DNA of 64,000 nt. It comes from RI-92 sp037384645. GTDB taxonomy: Bacteria; Pseudomonadota; Gammaproteobacteria; UBA6429; Thiohalophilaceae. Shown in pieces: positions 53,188 to 63,800 of this stretch; the stretch's first letter is position 1; each line of letters opens with the position of its first letter. The stretch covers positions 1-64,000 of the forward strand of contig JARRNT010000009.1 in assembly GCA_037384645.1 (NCBI GenBank), read 5' to 3'. The position numbers were made by a program, and so were the translations under genes. The notes beneath the pieces are model-generated. The model had not been told where the DNA came from, did no database searches, and saw only the letters and a list, made by a program, of their open reading frames with translations.

Positions 53188-54384
53188 ATGCGCATCCTCA
53201 TGATCTCCGATGTGTATTTTCCGCGGATAAATGGCGTTTCCACCTCGACCCAGATATTTCGCGAAGAACTGCAACGGGCAGGTCACAAAGTGACCCTGAT
53301 TGCGCCGAATTACCCCGGATGCAGCGCAGAAGATGACATCATTCGCATTACTTCCCGCCAGGTCCTGTTCGACCCGGAAGACCGAATGATGAAACAACGG
53401 GAAGTCATGGCATTGTTACCCATGCTGCGCAATGAAAAATTCGATCTAATCCATATCCAGACCCCGTTCGTCGCCCACCGACTCGGCATCAGGCTTGCGG
53501 CGGCGTTAAACCTGCCCAGCATCGAAACCTATCACACCTTCTTCGAAGAATACCTGTTTCATTATGTCCCGTTTGTTCCTAAACGCTGGATGCGCAAGCT
53601 CGCGCGTTATTTTACCCGCCGCCAGTGCAATGCCGTAAACAGCGTGATTGTCCCCTCTTCCGCCATGTTTGACGTCCTCGAACGTTATGGCGTAACCACA
53701 CGCATGAAAATTATTCCGACCGGACTGGAGCTCGGTCAATTTTCAGACTGCGACGGCGCCGCATTTCGTCGTCGTTACCACATAGCAGGATCTCGCCCGA
53801 CACTGGTCTATATCGGTCGTATCGCCCATGAGAAAAATATCGATTTTCTGTTACGCATGCTGGTATTACTGCGCAGGCAGATTCCCGATATTCTGCTCAT
53901 ACTCGCCGGCGAAGGACCAGCGCTGTCACATCTGAAGAAACTTGTTACCCGACTTGAACTAAACGATAGCGTGCTGTTTGTCGGTTACCTGTCACGCGAG
54001 GATGCACTGCTTGACTGTTATTGTGCAGGCGATGCCTTTATTTTTGCCTCACGTACTGAAACCCAGGGCCTGGTGTTACTGGAGGCCATGGCCCTGGGCA
54101 TCCCCGTGGTCTCGACCGCAGTCATGGGCACTAAAGACATCTTGCAACCCCGACGCGGTGCGCTGGTTGCCCAGGAAAACACGCAGCAGTTTTCTGACAC
54201 ACTGCAACAGCTGTTGAGTAACGAGGTCCTGCGCAAGCGCCTTGGCAAAGAAGCACGTGATTACGTCAAGGAGTGGTCAGCCGCAACCATGGCTAATCGC
54301 CTGATCGAGTATTACCAGCAATTGATTGATACGCACAGACCGGCATACACAACACGGGCAACTTCCAATGCATCCGATAGTTAA
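53188..54384 (+). CDS. GT4-family glycosyltransferase
   Basis: ATG 53188 is chosen (AGAAGG eight bases upstream); a TTG two codons earlier is possible. The product is 398 residues, GT-B fold: MRILMISDVYFPRINGV at the start, donor-site YIGRIAHEKN near 210, and RTETQGLVLLEAMALGIPVV near 288-307 with the E-x7-E motif. Family GT4 includes alpha-glucosyl and mannosyl transferases that act on diacylglycerol. Substrate unknown. Convergent with a second GT4 gene 12 bases away. Confidence 0.88.
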   Translation: MRILMISDVYFPRINGVSTSTQIFREELQRAGHKVTLIAPNYPGCSAEDDIIRITSRQVLFDPEDRMMKQREVMALLPMLRNEKFDLIHIQTPFVAHRLGIRLAAALNLPSIETYHTFFEEYLFHYVPFVPKRWMRKLARYFTRRQCNAVNSVIVPSSAMFDVLERYGVTTRMKIIPTGLELGQFSDCDGAAFRRRYHIAGSRPTLVYIGRIAHEKNIDFLLRMLVLLRRQIPDILLILAGEGPALSHLKKLVTRLELNDSVLFVGYLSREDALLDCYCAGDAFIFASRTETQGLVLLEAMALGIPVVSTAVMGTKDILQPRRGALVAQENTQQFSDTLQQLLSNEVLRKRLGKEARDYVKEWSAATMANRLIEYYQQLIDTHRPAYTTRATSNASDS

Positions 54385-54396
54385 TATGTCCTGCGC

Positions 54397-55431
54397 TCAG
54401 GCTGTTTCATCAACCGCCTGGGCTTGTTGTTCCCGCGGATTATATTCCAGGTGGGAAAAGAACTGTCTGGTAGCCATCATCCACGAATGTTGCTCGGCAT
54501 AACGTCTGGCATCCTCGCTGTTGAGTTTAAGCGCGCCGGTGATCGCCTTGCCGAGGTCTTCGTCAAGCATACCAGTAACACCCTGCTGTACGACATCAAC
54601 CGGGCCTGCCACTGGATAAGCGGCGACCGGTACGCCACAGGCCATGGCCTCGAGCATGACCAGACCAAAGGTATCGGTTCGACTCGGAAAGACGAATACA
54701 TCGGCCGCCGCGATATGCTTGACCAGTTCTTCACCGAACTTATAGCCGACAAAGCTTACCTCCGGATATCTCTGGCGCAATAGTTGCAAATCCGGACCAT
54801 CACCTACTACGTATTTGGTTCCCGGCAGGCTTAGCCCAAGAAAGGCTTCGATATTTTTTTCGATCGCCACGCGGCCAACAAATATACTGACAGGCCTTGG
54901 CCCCGGTAAAAACTCCTTACCGCCTGGCTGAAAAGTCTCGGTGTCGACACCGCGTGACCAGATAACCACGTTGCTGAAGCCCCTTGCCAGCAACTCCTTG
55001 CGAATTGATTCGGTCGGCACCATGGTGCGTTGTGCCTGGCGATGAAATCGCCGCAAGATGGCATAACTGATCGATACCGGGATCGGCGCGCGCATCCGCA
55101 CGTACTGCGGAAAGCGAGTGTGATATGCCGTGGTAAATTTCAATCGTCGGCGCCGGCAGTAGCGCCGAACTGCACCGCCCAGGGGGCCTTCTGTCGCGAT
55201 ATGAATCGCCTCCGGAGCAAAGTCGTCCAGGATACGTGCGACTTTCGCATAGGGAAACAGAGACAGTCGAATCTCGGAATAGGTTGGCAAGGGAATGCTG
55301 CGAAATTTCTCGGGCGTCACGTACAGAACCTCATGTCCCATTTCACGCAGACATGTGCCCGTACGATTCAGGGTCGTCACCACACCATTGGTCTGGGGAT
55401 ACCAGGCGTCTGTAACAATGACGATCTTCAT
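54397..55431 (-). CDS. GT4-family glycosyltransferase
   Basis: This 344-residue GT-B protein has MKIVIVTDAWYPQTNGVV at the start, FVGRVAIEKNIEAFL near 190 and SRTDTFGLVMLEAMACGVPV near 255-275 (E-x7-E motif intact). It is similar to mannosyl/glucosyl transferases often encoded beside a UDP-diacylglucosamine pyrophosphatase-like phosphoesterase, with which it overlaps by four bases here. That pairing suggests glycolipid synthesis; donor and acceptor are not predictable. Confidence 0.88.
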   Translation of the reverse strand: MKIVIVTDAWYPQTNGVVTTLNRTGTCLREMGHEVLYVTPEKFRSIPLPTYSEIRLSLFPYAKVARILDDFAPEAIHIATEGPLGGAVRRYCRRRRLKFTTAYHTRFPQYVRMRAPIPVSISYAILRRFHRQAQRTMVPTESIRKELLARGFSNVVIWSRGVDTETFQPGGKEFLPGPRPVSIFVGRVAIEKNIEAFLGLSLPGTKYVVGDGPDLQLLRQRYPEVSFVGYKFGEELVKHIAAADVFVFPSRTDTFGLVMLEAMACGVPVAAYPVAGPVDVVQQGVTGMLDEDLGKAITGALKLNSEDARRYAEQHSWMMATRQFFSHLEYNPREQQAQAVDETA

Positions 55432-56240
55432 GCAACCTGCGGGATCTTGTCCAGTCCCTCTCGCTGTTCCTTCAGTGCATGCTGGCGATCCGACCAGTGT
55501 ATCAGCTCTATCGTGCCGTCATGCTTTTCCACCAGTGCGGTACAGTGCTCGACCCAGTCTCCATCGTTACAATACAGCACGTCATCGATCTTACGAATAT
55601 CTGCGGAATGAATATGCCCACAGACCACGACATCATAGCCGTTACGCCTCGCATCTTCGGCCACGATATCCTCGAAATGCCGGATATGCCTGACGGCATT
55701 TTTGACCCGGTTCTTGATAAAACTCGATAGTGACCAGTAACGCAAACCACATTTGCTCCGGACATGTGCCAGTAAACGGTTAAGATAAAGCAGAAAATCG
55801 TAACTGAGGTTACCGACAAAACCGGTGATCCGTCTGCATTTCATCATGGTGTCATATTTATCGCCATGCAGCATGAGTACTCGCCGGCCATCCGCCGTCT
55901 GGTATTCGTATTCTTCCTGAATGTGCAAATTGCCAAAACTCATGCCCGCATAGATCCGAAACTGTTCATCGTGGTTACCCGGGACATAAATCACCCTGGT
56001 GCCATGCTTGGCCTTGCCGAGGATTGTGCGAATGACATTATTGTGTTCCTGCGGCCAGTACATGGTTCGTTTCATGGACCAGAGGTCGATGATGTCGCCG
56101 ACCAGAAATAAATGCTCACATTCGGTCGAGCGCAGAAAATCCAGAAGAAAATCAGCCTTGCAGCCTTTGTAACCGAGGTGTACATCTGAAATCCAGATTG
56201 CACGATATTTAACAGGGCGCATCCGATATAATGGCGTCAT
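55428..56240 (-). CDS. LpxH-like metallophosphoesterase
   Basis: ATG 56240 gives 270 residues starting MTPLYRMRPVKYRAIWISDV; the frame from 56306 has no added family sequence. Metal-binding motifs are ISDVHLGYKG near 17-26, GDIIDLW near 50, GNHDE near 88, MLHGDKYD near 123 and CGHIHSAD near 199. It belongs to the UDP-2,3-diacylglucosamine pyrophosphatase-like group, longer than E. coli LpxH (240). It overlaps the GT4 gene by four bases. Confidence 0.85.
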   Translation of the reverse strand: MTPLYRMRPVKYRAIWISDVHLGYKGCKADFLLDFLRSTECEHLFLVGDIIDLWSMKRTMYWPQEHNNVIRTILGKAKHGTRVIYVPGNHDEQFRIYAGMSFGNLHIQEEYEYQTADGRRVLMLHGDKYDTMMKCRRITGFVGNLSYDFLLYLNRLLAHVRSKCGLRYWSLSSFIKNRVKNAVRHIRHFEDIVAEDARRNGYDVVVCGHIHSADIRKIDDVLYCNDGDWVEHCTALVEKHDGTIELIHWSDRQHALKEQREGLDKIPQVA

Positions 56241-56441
56241 ATGCGAATCCCATGGCTTGGATTTTAGCAAGTATGGTTTCGGCAAATGACAAAGCATGGT
56301 CAGCACGATGAAGATTCAATGACATCATGACTATCCTGTTATGTTACACTCGGTCTGACAAGCAACTAATGTCTTTCTTGTACGTCTGCCTCCCTCTCGG
56401 AGTCAGTGAACCTGGGAATTCTGATTCGACTGGTAGTTGTT

Positions 56442-57947
56442 ATGATTTGGTCACTCAAACGTAATCCCCCTGAGGTGGTCGCCTCAGTCGATCTCGGTTC
56501 CAACAGTTTTCACATGATCGTGTGCCGGGTCCAGGATGGTCAATTGATTGTCATGGACCGGCTCAAGGAAATGGTGCGCCTGGCCGCCGGCATCGACGGC
56601 AACAAGGAACTCAGCGAAGAGGCCCGGCAGCGGGCGCTGGAATGCCTGACCCGTTTTGGACAACGCCTGCGGGATCTGCCTGACTATGCCGTGCGCGCCG
56701 TGGGGACCAACACCCTGCGCAGCGCCCACAATGCCAGCGATTTTATTGAAGAGGCGGAGGAACGCCTGGGTCATTCCATCGAAGTTATCTCCGGTGTCGA
56801 AGAGGCACGACTTATTTATCTCGGTGTCGCACAGAGTCTGGCGAGTGATCACTCTCGACGCCTGGTTATCGATATCGGCGGTGGCAGCACCGAACTCATT
56901 ATTGGTGAGGATTTCACGACGATGAGCCTGGAGAGCCTGCACATGGGTTGTGTTTCCATGAGCCAGCGTTTCTTTCCTGACGGCGAAATCAGCACTAAAG
57001 CCATAAAACGCGCCGAAATTGCCGCACGACTCGAAATCGAACCCGTGCTGAAACAATTTTATAAATCCCACTGGCAGGTTGCGCTGGGTGCGTCCGGCAC
57101 AATTCGCGCCATCGACAAGGTCGTGCATAGCGCGACCTGGGCCGATAATGGGATCACGCTCGCCAGCCTCGATAAGCTGATCGAGGCCATGAAAGATGCC
57201 GGCCATGTTGAGAATCTCAAGCTGGATGGACTCGATCCTAACCGCGCACCGGTCTTTCCCGGTGGTGTCATGATCCTGTATGCGGCATTCAGGACACTGG
57301 AGATCGATGTCATGCGGGCTTCCGACGGCGCCTTGCGCGAAGGTCTGATCCATGACCTGCTGGGTCGTATCCAGCATGAAGATGTTCGCACCAAAAGTGT
57401 CACAGCCATAGCCCAGCGCTACCATGTTGATATGGACCAGGCCACACGGGTACAGTCCAGTGCGCACCACTGCCTGGAAATGGTCTCGAACAGCTGGAAG
57501 CTGGATATTGACGAATACGCCCAATGGCTGGACTGGGCTGCCATGCTACATGAAATCGGACTGGATATTTCCCACAGTCACTACCAGAAACACGGCGCCT
57601 ATATTATTGAAAACGCCGATCTGGCTGGATTTTCCAAACCTGAGCAGAAATTTCTCGCCTATCTCATCAATATGCACCGGCGTAAATTTCAGACCAAGTT
57701 GAATAAACAATTACCGGAGCACTGGCAGAAGGCCGCACCCAGGCTTGCCATACTGTTACGACTTGCCGTGTTATTGAATCGCAGCCGTGTCACTACGACT
57801 GTGGAATTTAACCTGACGGTCAAGGGTAAATCACTGAACATCCGCTTTGACAATGACTGGCTCGACACACATCCATTAACTTATGCCGATCTCGAACAGG
57901 AAGCATCTTATTTGAAGCAGGCTGGATATGAGCTGCAAATTAGCTGA
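56442..57947 (+). CDS. ppx: exopolyphosphatase Ppx/GppA
   Basis: ATG 56442 (MIWSLKRNPPEVVASVDLGS) is preferred; an upstream GTG at 56406 is possible. The product is 501 residues. The N-terminal sugar-kinase/actin-like domain shows VDLGSNSFHM near 16-25, RAVGTNTLRSA near 87 and VIDIGGGSTELIIG near 145; the C-terminal part is an HD-like helical domain with HEIGLDISHSHYQKHGAYII near 371. It degrades polyphosphate. The gene converges with ppk, 28 bases apart. Confidence 0.94.
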   Translation: MIWSLKRNPPEVVASVDLGSNSFHMIVCRVQDGQLIVMDRLKEMVRLAAGIDGNKELSEEARQRALECLTRFGQRLRDLPDYAVRAVGTNTLRSAHNASDFIEEAEERLGHSIEVISGVEEARLIYLGVAQSLASDHSRRLVIDIGGGSTELIIGEDFTTMSLESLHMGCVSMSQRFFPDGEISTKAIKRAEIAARLEIEPVLKQFYKSHWQVALGASGTIRAIDKVVHSATWADNGITLASLDKLIEAMKDAGHVENLKLDGLDPNRAPVFPGGVMILYAAFRTLEIDVMRASDGALREGLIHDLLGRIQHEDVRTKSVTAIAQRYHVDMDQATRVQSSAHHCLEMVSNSWKLDIDEYAQWLDWAAMLHEIGLDISHSHYQKHGAYIIENADLAGFSKPEQKFLAYLINMHRRKFQTKLNKQLPEHWQKAAPRLAILLRLAVLLNRSRVTTTVEFNLTVKGKSLNIRFDNDWLDTHPLTYADLEQEASYLKQAGYELQIS

Positions 57948-57974
57948 CGCTTAAGTACGCGCACGGCAAAGCCA

Positions 57975-60047
57975 TCATTTATCTGCCAGTTTCTCCAGCA
58001 GGGTTTGTTGTGCATTCACTGGCGGAGCATCTCCCGGCGTCAGGCGTTTAAACCCACCATCGGCGTTTAGCAACCAGGCCTGGGTATTATCATCAAGATA
58101 AAGTTGCAGGTCCTTGATGATACGCTCGCGCAACAACTTGTCCTGGATCGGGTAGGCAACCTCCACGCGTCGGAATAAATTTCTCGGCATCAGGTCAGCT
58201 GACGAGGCATAGACCTCCGGACTGCCATCGTTGGAGAAATAGTACACCCGCGTATGCTCCAGGAAACGCCCGATGATGGAGCGGACCCGGATATGCTCAG
58301 ACACGCCGGGTACGCCGGGTTTCAAACTGCAGATTCCGCGCACAATGAGATCGATTTCAACACCGGCCATGGAAGCTTCGTACAGGTTCTGGATAATCTT
58401 CTGGTCGATCAGGGCATTGACCTTGATAATAATCCGCGCCGGCTTGCCACTTTGAGCGATTTTGCATTCACGCCGTATCTTGGCCATCAGGCCGTCATGC
58501 AGGGTAAACGGTGATTGCAGCAACTTGTTAAGCCGGGCTACCTTACCCAGGCTGGTCAGTTGCAGAAAGACATGATGGACATCTTCGCCGATTTGTTCAT
58601 CACAGCTAAACATCCCATAGTCAGTATACAGGCGTGCCGTGCGCGGATGATAATTCCCGGTACCGATATGGACATAATGTCGCAGCCCGCGGCTTTCCCG
58701 ACGAACCACCAGGATCATCTTGGCATGCGTCTTGTAGCCCACAATACCGTAAACCACGTGCACACCGGCTTCCTGCAGGCGAGCCGCCAGTGCCACATTG
58801 GCTTCCTCGTCAAAGCGCGCGCGCAGCTCGATCACCACGGTAACTTCCTTGCCGCCGCGTGCGGCGGACACCAGGGCATCCACAATCGCTGACTTCGGGC
58901 CTGTGCGATACAGGGTTTGCTTGATAGCGATAACCTTGGGGTCCTCGGCGGCCTTGCGCACAAAATCGATGACGGGCAGAAAGGATTCGAACGGATGATG
59001 CAGCAGGATATCCTGCTTGCGGATCGCTTCAAAGATATGCCGACTGCCGGTCAGCGTTGGAGGTACACTGGAGGTGAATGCTGGAAACTTCAGATCGGGC
59101 CGGTCCACCATATCGGCAATGGCAGAGACTCGGTTGAGATTGACCGGGCCATGAACCTTGTAAACATCTTCCTCGGCCAACTGGAAGCGCTTCATCAGAA
59201 AGGTGACCAGTTCATCCGGGCAATTGTGTGCCACTTCCAGACGCACGGCATCACCGTAATGGCGCGAGACGAGCTCCCCTTCCACTGCGCGCAACAGGTC
59301 ATCAATTTCCTCTTCGTCCACGAACAAGTCACTGTTGCGTGTCACCCGGAACTGGTAACAGCCATTCACCTTCATACCGTGAAACAGGCCCTCGGCATAG
59401 GCGTGAATGACAGAAGATAAAAACACGAAATCATAGGGACCAGTGGTCGGCAACTCAGGCGGCAACTGGATGAGCCGTGGCAAGGCACGCGGCGCCTGCA
59501 CAATCGCCAGGCCGCTATTGCGCCCAAAGGCGTCTTTGCCGGTCAGCGACACGATAAAATTCAGGCTCTTGTTCAGGATACGCGGAAACGGATGCGCCGG
59601 ATCCAGGCCCAGCGGGCTGAGCACCGGCATCAGCTGGTCTTCGAAATATTCACGCAGCCAGGCCTCCTGTTGCTTTGTCCATTCGCTGCGTTTGAGGGTA
59701 CGCACCCCCTGGGCCTCCAGTAACGGCAACATGACGTCATTCAGCACCCGGTATTGATTGTCCACCAGGACCCCCACACGCTGGCTCACCGCTTTCATGA
59801 CTTCAGTCGGTGTCATATTGTCGGGACCGGCCTGGACCGAACCAAGCTCGATCATTTGCTTGACCCCGGAGACGCGTATTTCAAAGAATTCATCCAGGTT
59901 GGTGGTGGAAATGCACAAGAACTGCAGGCGTTCCAGCAACGGAATGGATTTATCTTCCGCCAGCGCCAAGACCCGATGATTAAACTCGATCAGGCTCAGT
60001 TCGCGATTGATGTACAATTCGGGTTGTTTGAGATCAATGGTGTCCAT
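57975..60047 (-). CDS. ppk: polyphosphate kinase 1
   Basis: ATG 60047 gives MDTIDLKQPELYINRELSLI and 690 residues, as E. coli; a TTG at 60068 is in frame but less likely. The family segments include ELSLIEFNHRVLALAED near 17, HIGTGNYHPRTARLYTDYG near 433-451 with the phospho-accepting His, and SSADLMPRNLFRRVEVAYPI near 590. It makes polyphosphate from ATP. A near-consensus Pho box lies about 50 bases before the start, so PhoB control under phosphate limitation is likely. Confidence 0.95.
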   Translation of the reverse strand: MDTIDLKQPELYINRELSLIEFNHRVLALAEDKSIPLLERLQFLCISTTNLDEFFEIRVSGVKQMIELGSVQAGPDNMTPTEVMKAVSQRVGVLVDNQYRVLNDVMLPLLEAQGVRTLKRSEWTKQQEAWLREYFEDQLMPVLSPLGLDPAHPFPRILNKSLNFIVSLTGKDAFGRNSGLAIVQAPRALPRLIQLPPELPTTGPYDFVFLSSVIHAYAEGLFHGMKVNGCYQFRVTRNSDLFVDEEEIDDLLRAVEGELVSRHYGDAVRLEVAHNCPDELVTFLMKRFQLAEEDVYKVHGPVNLNRVSAIADMVDRPDLKFPAFTSSVPPTLTGSRHIFEAIRKQDILLHHPFESFLPVIDFVRKAAEDPKVIAIKQTLYRTGPKSAIVDALVSAARGGKEVTVVIELRARFDEEANVALAARLQEAGVHVVYGIVGYKTHAKMILVVRRESRGLRHYVHIGTGNYHPRTARLYTDYGMFSCDEQIGEDVHHVFLQLTSLGKVARLNKLLQSPFTLHDGLMAKIRRECKIAQSGKPARIIIKVNALIDQKIIQNLYEASMAGVEIDLIVRGICSLKPGVPGVSEHIRVRSIIGRFLEHTRVYYFSNDGSPEVYASSADLMPRNLFRRVEVAYPIQDKLLRERIIKDLQLYLDDNTQAWLLNADGGFKRLTPGDAPPVNAQQTLLEKLADK

Positions 60048-60095
60048 ACTATAGATATTGTTTACCAAAACATGACAGCGGGCAATCGAAGAAAT

Positions 60096-60113
60096 ATGAC
60101 AATTTTATGACAT
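60096..60113 (-). promoter_or_regulatory. Pho box upstream of ppk
   Basis: Minus strand ATGTCATAAAATTGTCAT matches the 18-bp consensus CTGTCATAAAnCTGTCAT at 16 or more positions: two TGTCAT repeats 11 bp apart with an AT-rich spacer. A further CTGTCATG occurs at 60072-60079. It lies about 50 bases before the ppk ATG and could also affect the rightward gene at 60169. Confidence 0.75.
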
Positions 60114-60168
60114 AGTCTTTAGAATAGCTTGCTTAGTTGAACAATTACTCTAAGGCAACCAGTCCAGC

Positions 60169-60849
60169 ATGAACCAGGCCATACGTTTCAGTCCGCAACC
60201 CGGAGCATTCGAAAAACACCTGCGGCGTAAATATCAAAACCCCCTGTTTCCGCCTGCGCAGCAGAATTTACTGCAGGCGGAAGTCGAACAGGCCCGCCAG
60301 CGTGACCAGCAGGATTTACAGGTCTTCATGGAGGCCTTTGATGGTACCGTGAAACAGGCCGCCTTGCTCAATGGTACCGTTGACAGCGAGGTTATCCTCG
60401 ATTTGAAGGAGAAGCTGGAGCGACTGTATGTCAGCAGCAGCAGTCTCGCCGGGGACCTGGGTGATTACCAGGATGCCCTGATGAAACTGATTCAGGTCTG
60501 CATGCAATTGATACGCAATGGCGCCAGCGATGACGTCGTTGCCTTACGCAAACTGGACGAGGAAGATCAGGCACGCACCGTTTATTTCGCGATGCTGGAG
60601 TCCCCGCTGGTCGCGGAGCTGATGCGCGGTGATGAAATCATCCAGACCGACGAACTGGTGCCGACTGTCCTGAGCCTGGAAACCAAGGACCTGACCTCGG
60701 TGCTGGCCCTGTTTGAACCCGAACATCTGGAACAACTCATTCTGCAGACACGCGAGTTCATTCAGACGCAGTCAGCCGAGACCCGGGAACAAACCCGGCT
60801 CGGGGACAAACTACAGCTGATGGAAAAAGTACTGGAAGGCGCCCAATAG
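60169..60849 (+). CDS. unknown helical 226-residue protein
   Basis: I do not recognise a family. It is a soluble, strongly helical and acidic protein with a basic N-terminus (FEKHLRRKYQNPL) and heptad-like stretches near 40-60 and 90-110. There is no signal peptide, membrane segment or cysteine cluster. It lies divergently from ppk and 43 bases from the convergent RND gene. A phosphate or polyphosphate link is possible from the shared Pho-box region, nothing more. Confidence 0.7.
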   Translation: MNQAIRFSPQPGAFEKHLRRKYQNPLFPPAQQNLLQAEVEQARQRDQQDLQVFMEAFDGTVKQAALLNGTVDSEVILDLKEKLERLYVSSSSLAGDLGDYQDALMKLIQVCMQLIRNGASDDVVALRKLDEEDQARTVYFAMLESPLVAELMRGDEIIQTDELVPTVLSLETKDLTSVLALFEPEHLEQLILQTREFIQTQSAETREQTRLGDKLQLMEKVLEGAQ

Positions 60850-60892
60850 CACTTCCGGGATTCGTCCGTTTGGCGTGTCCGGTATTATCACA

Positions 60893-63800
60893 TTAGCTGT
60901 ACTGTCGCCTCGCCACCCATTGCTGCCATAACATGTAGAGCAAGGGAATCACGATCAGGGTCAGGATCGTCGAGGCGAAGGTCCCGGAAATTAAGGCGAC
61001 GGCCAGTCCACCGAAGACCGGATCACTAATCATGACGGCAGAACCGAACATGATCGCCAGTGCCGTCAGCAGGATCGGACGAAAACGCACTGCCCCGGCC
61101 TCCCTGACCGCCTCTTCAATACTGTAACCCTGGCGTCGGTAGTCCAGGATAAAATCGATCAGCAACAGGGAGTTCCGTACCACAATCCCGGCCAGGGCAA
61201 TGAACCCGATCATGGACGTGGCATTGAAAGGCACAGCAAAGGCCCAGTGGCCGGGGAAGATACCTACCAGGGTGAGCGGTATCGCACCCATGACGATCAG
61301 CGGCAACACAAAGCTCTGGTAGTAAGCGACCAGCAACAGGTAGATGAACACCAGGGCAACGATAAATGCCGCCCCCAGGTCACGGAATACATCCAGTGTC
61401 AGGCGCATATCGCCGCCCCAGAACACCTGATATTTGCTGATGCCGTCAGGCTGGGCAGAGGTAAAACCGAGATTGCCGGTCGTCAGTGTCACGCCACTGG
61501 GCAAGGTCTTGCCGTCCAGCTTGTGATTCAGTACCAGCGCCGCAAATTCCGGCGAATACCCCAGTGAATCGCCCATGACATACACCACGTGGTTGCCATC
61601 GACTGAGAAGATCGGTTTTGCCGCATCGACCTGACGAATATCCACAATGCTCGACAGGGGGACCTGTTTGCCCTGCTGGCTGGTAATCGTCAGGTTTTCG
61701 ACCTGCTGGATCCAGGCGCGGTCCGGCTGCGCCAGCTTGACCACGATATCTTCCGGTTCGACACTGGGTCGGAATACCGAGCCAATCCCGGTTCCGGCAA
61801 CCAGGTTGTGCACCAGTTGCGCTACCTGTCCGGGCGCCACACCGGAGACCATGGCCTTGTGTGGATCAACGCGTATCTGGTATTCGGGGCGGGTCGTCGT
61901 TACCGAATCGTGCACGTTAATCATGCCATAGACCTGTCTGAAATCCTGCGATACCGACGCGGCAATCTTGCGCAGGGTCGAATAATCCGGTCCGTATATG
62001 CGGGCGACAACCTGGGCGCGCGTGGGCGGTCCCGGCGGGACCAGGAACAGCATGATATGTGTGTCCGCAAATTCTGTTCGTAGCGGTTTGAGGGTTTTCC
62101 AGATTTGCTCACTGATCAGTGCGGTATGCGGACGCTCTCCTTTCGGTACCAGGTTGACCACGAGTTGCGCAATGTTGCCACCCCGCATGATCTCATCCCC
62201 GCGGACCATGCCTGCGAAACTTAACGGGCCCGTGCGGCCCAGGTAGGCATCGACATTGGTGACATAACGGTTACTGGCTACCTTCTGTGCCACTGCCAGC
62301 GCGATCCGATTGGTTGCCGGCAGCGCGGTACCGGCAGGGGTCTGGATCTGCAGCGTGAAGGTACTCACGTTACCTTCGGGTAACATCTTGAGGTTGACGC
62401 CAAACAGACTCTCGGGACCATTCATCCCGGAAGGCCGAATGAACTGCCAGGCCGGCATCAACAGGGAAGCGAGCAGGAGTAGCCCGACAACCACGAAAAA
62501 GATATTGCGCATGCGTCTGTTCGCCTGCAAGGGAGTAAATACCCGCAGATACAACTTGCGTAACGGATCCTGAGGCGCACTATCTTCTTCTTCCAGTGAA
62601 GGCCGTTGCTGGCCCTCGTGCAGTGCCGCCTTGCTGCGTAGCCAGAGCCGGGCGATATAGGGCACAACAATGTAGGCCAGGATAAGCGATGCGATCATGG
62701 CGATCGGGACATTGATCGGGATCGGACGCATAAAGGGCCCCATCATGCCGGTCACAAACAACATCGGAATAAATGCCAGGATCACAGCGAGGGTAGCGAT
62801 ATTGGTCGGGTTGCCGATTTCGTTGGTCGCCTGTATCAGCAACTGGGAAAAGTCACGAACCGATCGCACCTGGTGCAGGTGACGATGAATATTCTCGATG
62901 ACCACGATACCGGCATCCACCAGCAATCCGAGTGACAGGATCAGGGCAAACAGGGTAATCCGGTTAATCGTCTGGCCCATGGTCATGCCCACCCCGAGCA
63001 CCACGAACAGGGTCAAGGGTACCAGCAAGGTCACGATGACCGCTTCACGCCAGCCAAGGAAGAAAAACAGGATGACCAGCACCACGCCTACGGCCACGGC
63101 AAGGTGTTCGATCAGGGTATTGACGGCTTCGTTGGCGCGATGACCATAGTTACGGGTCAAGGTCACGTGCACCCCGGCCGGTAGCGCTTCACGTTCCAGC
63201 AGCTTGAGCTTGGACTGCACCGCATGGGCAACGGTCACGGCATTGGTGCCGGCGCGCTTACCGATGGTGATCGTCACCGCGTTCTCCGGGGCAAATGCCT
63301 GCGCGCCGGCACCACGGCCAAATGCCACCCAGGCATGCTGGTCATGGTTGCGCGGGCCTTGAACGATGTGCGCAACATCCTTGAGGTAAATCGGTCGCTT
63401 GCCCTTGGCGCCAATGATGATGCTGCCCAAATCACGTACCGAGCCAAAGGTCGCACTGACGCGCAAGGGTATCTCGCGATTTTGCTGTTCCAGCTTGCCA
63501 CCAGGCACAATGACGTTGGAGCCCTTGAGTACCTTGAGTAATTGATTGAGTGAAACACCGCTACTGGCCAGGCGTTGCGGATCGATCAGGATCTTCACTG
63601 CTTTCGGTTCGGCCCCGATGACCTGGCTGATGCCAACATCCGGCACTGTATGCAATGCGGCCAGAAAATGTTCCGCGACATCGCGCAGCTGTGTTCCACC
63701 GAGCTGGCTGGAACTGAGCGTGATCGCCATGATCGGCACATCATTAATACCAATACTCTTGACCAGTGGCGGGCGGGAGCCGGGCGGCAGGCGGTCGATG

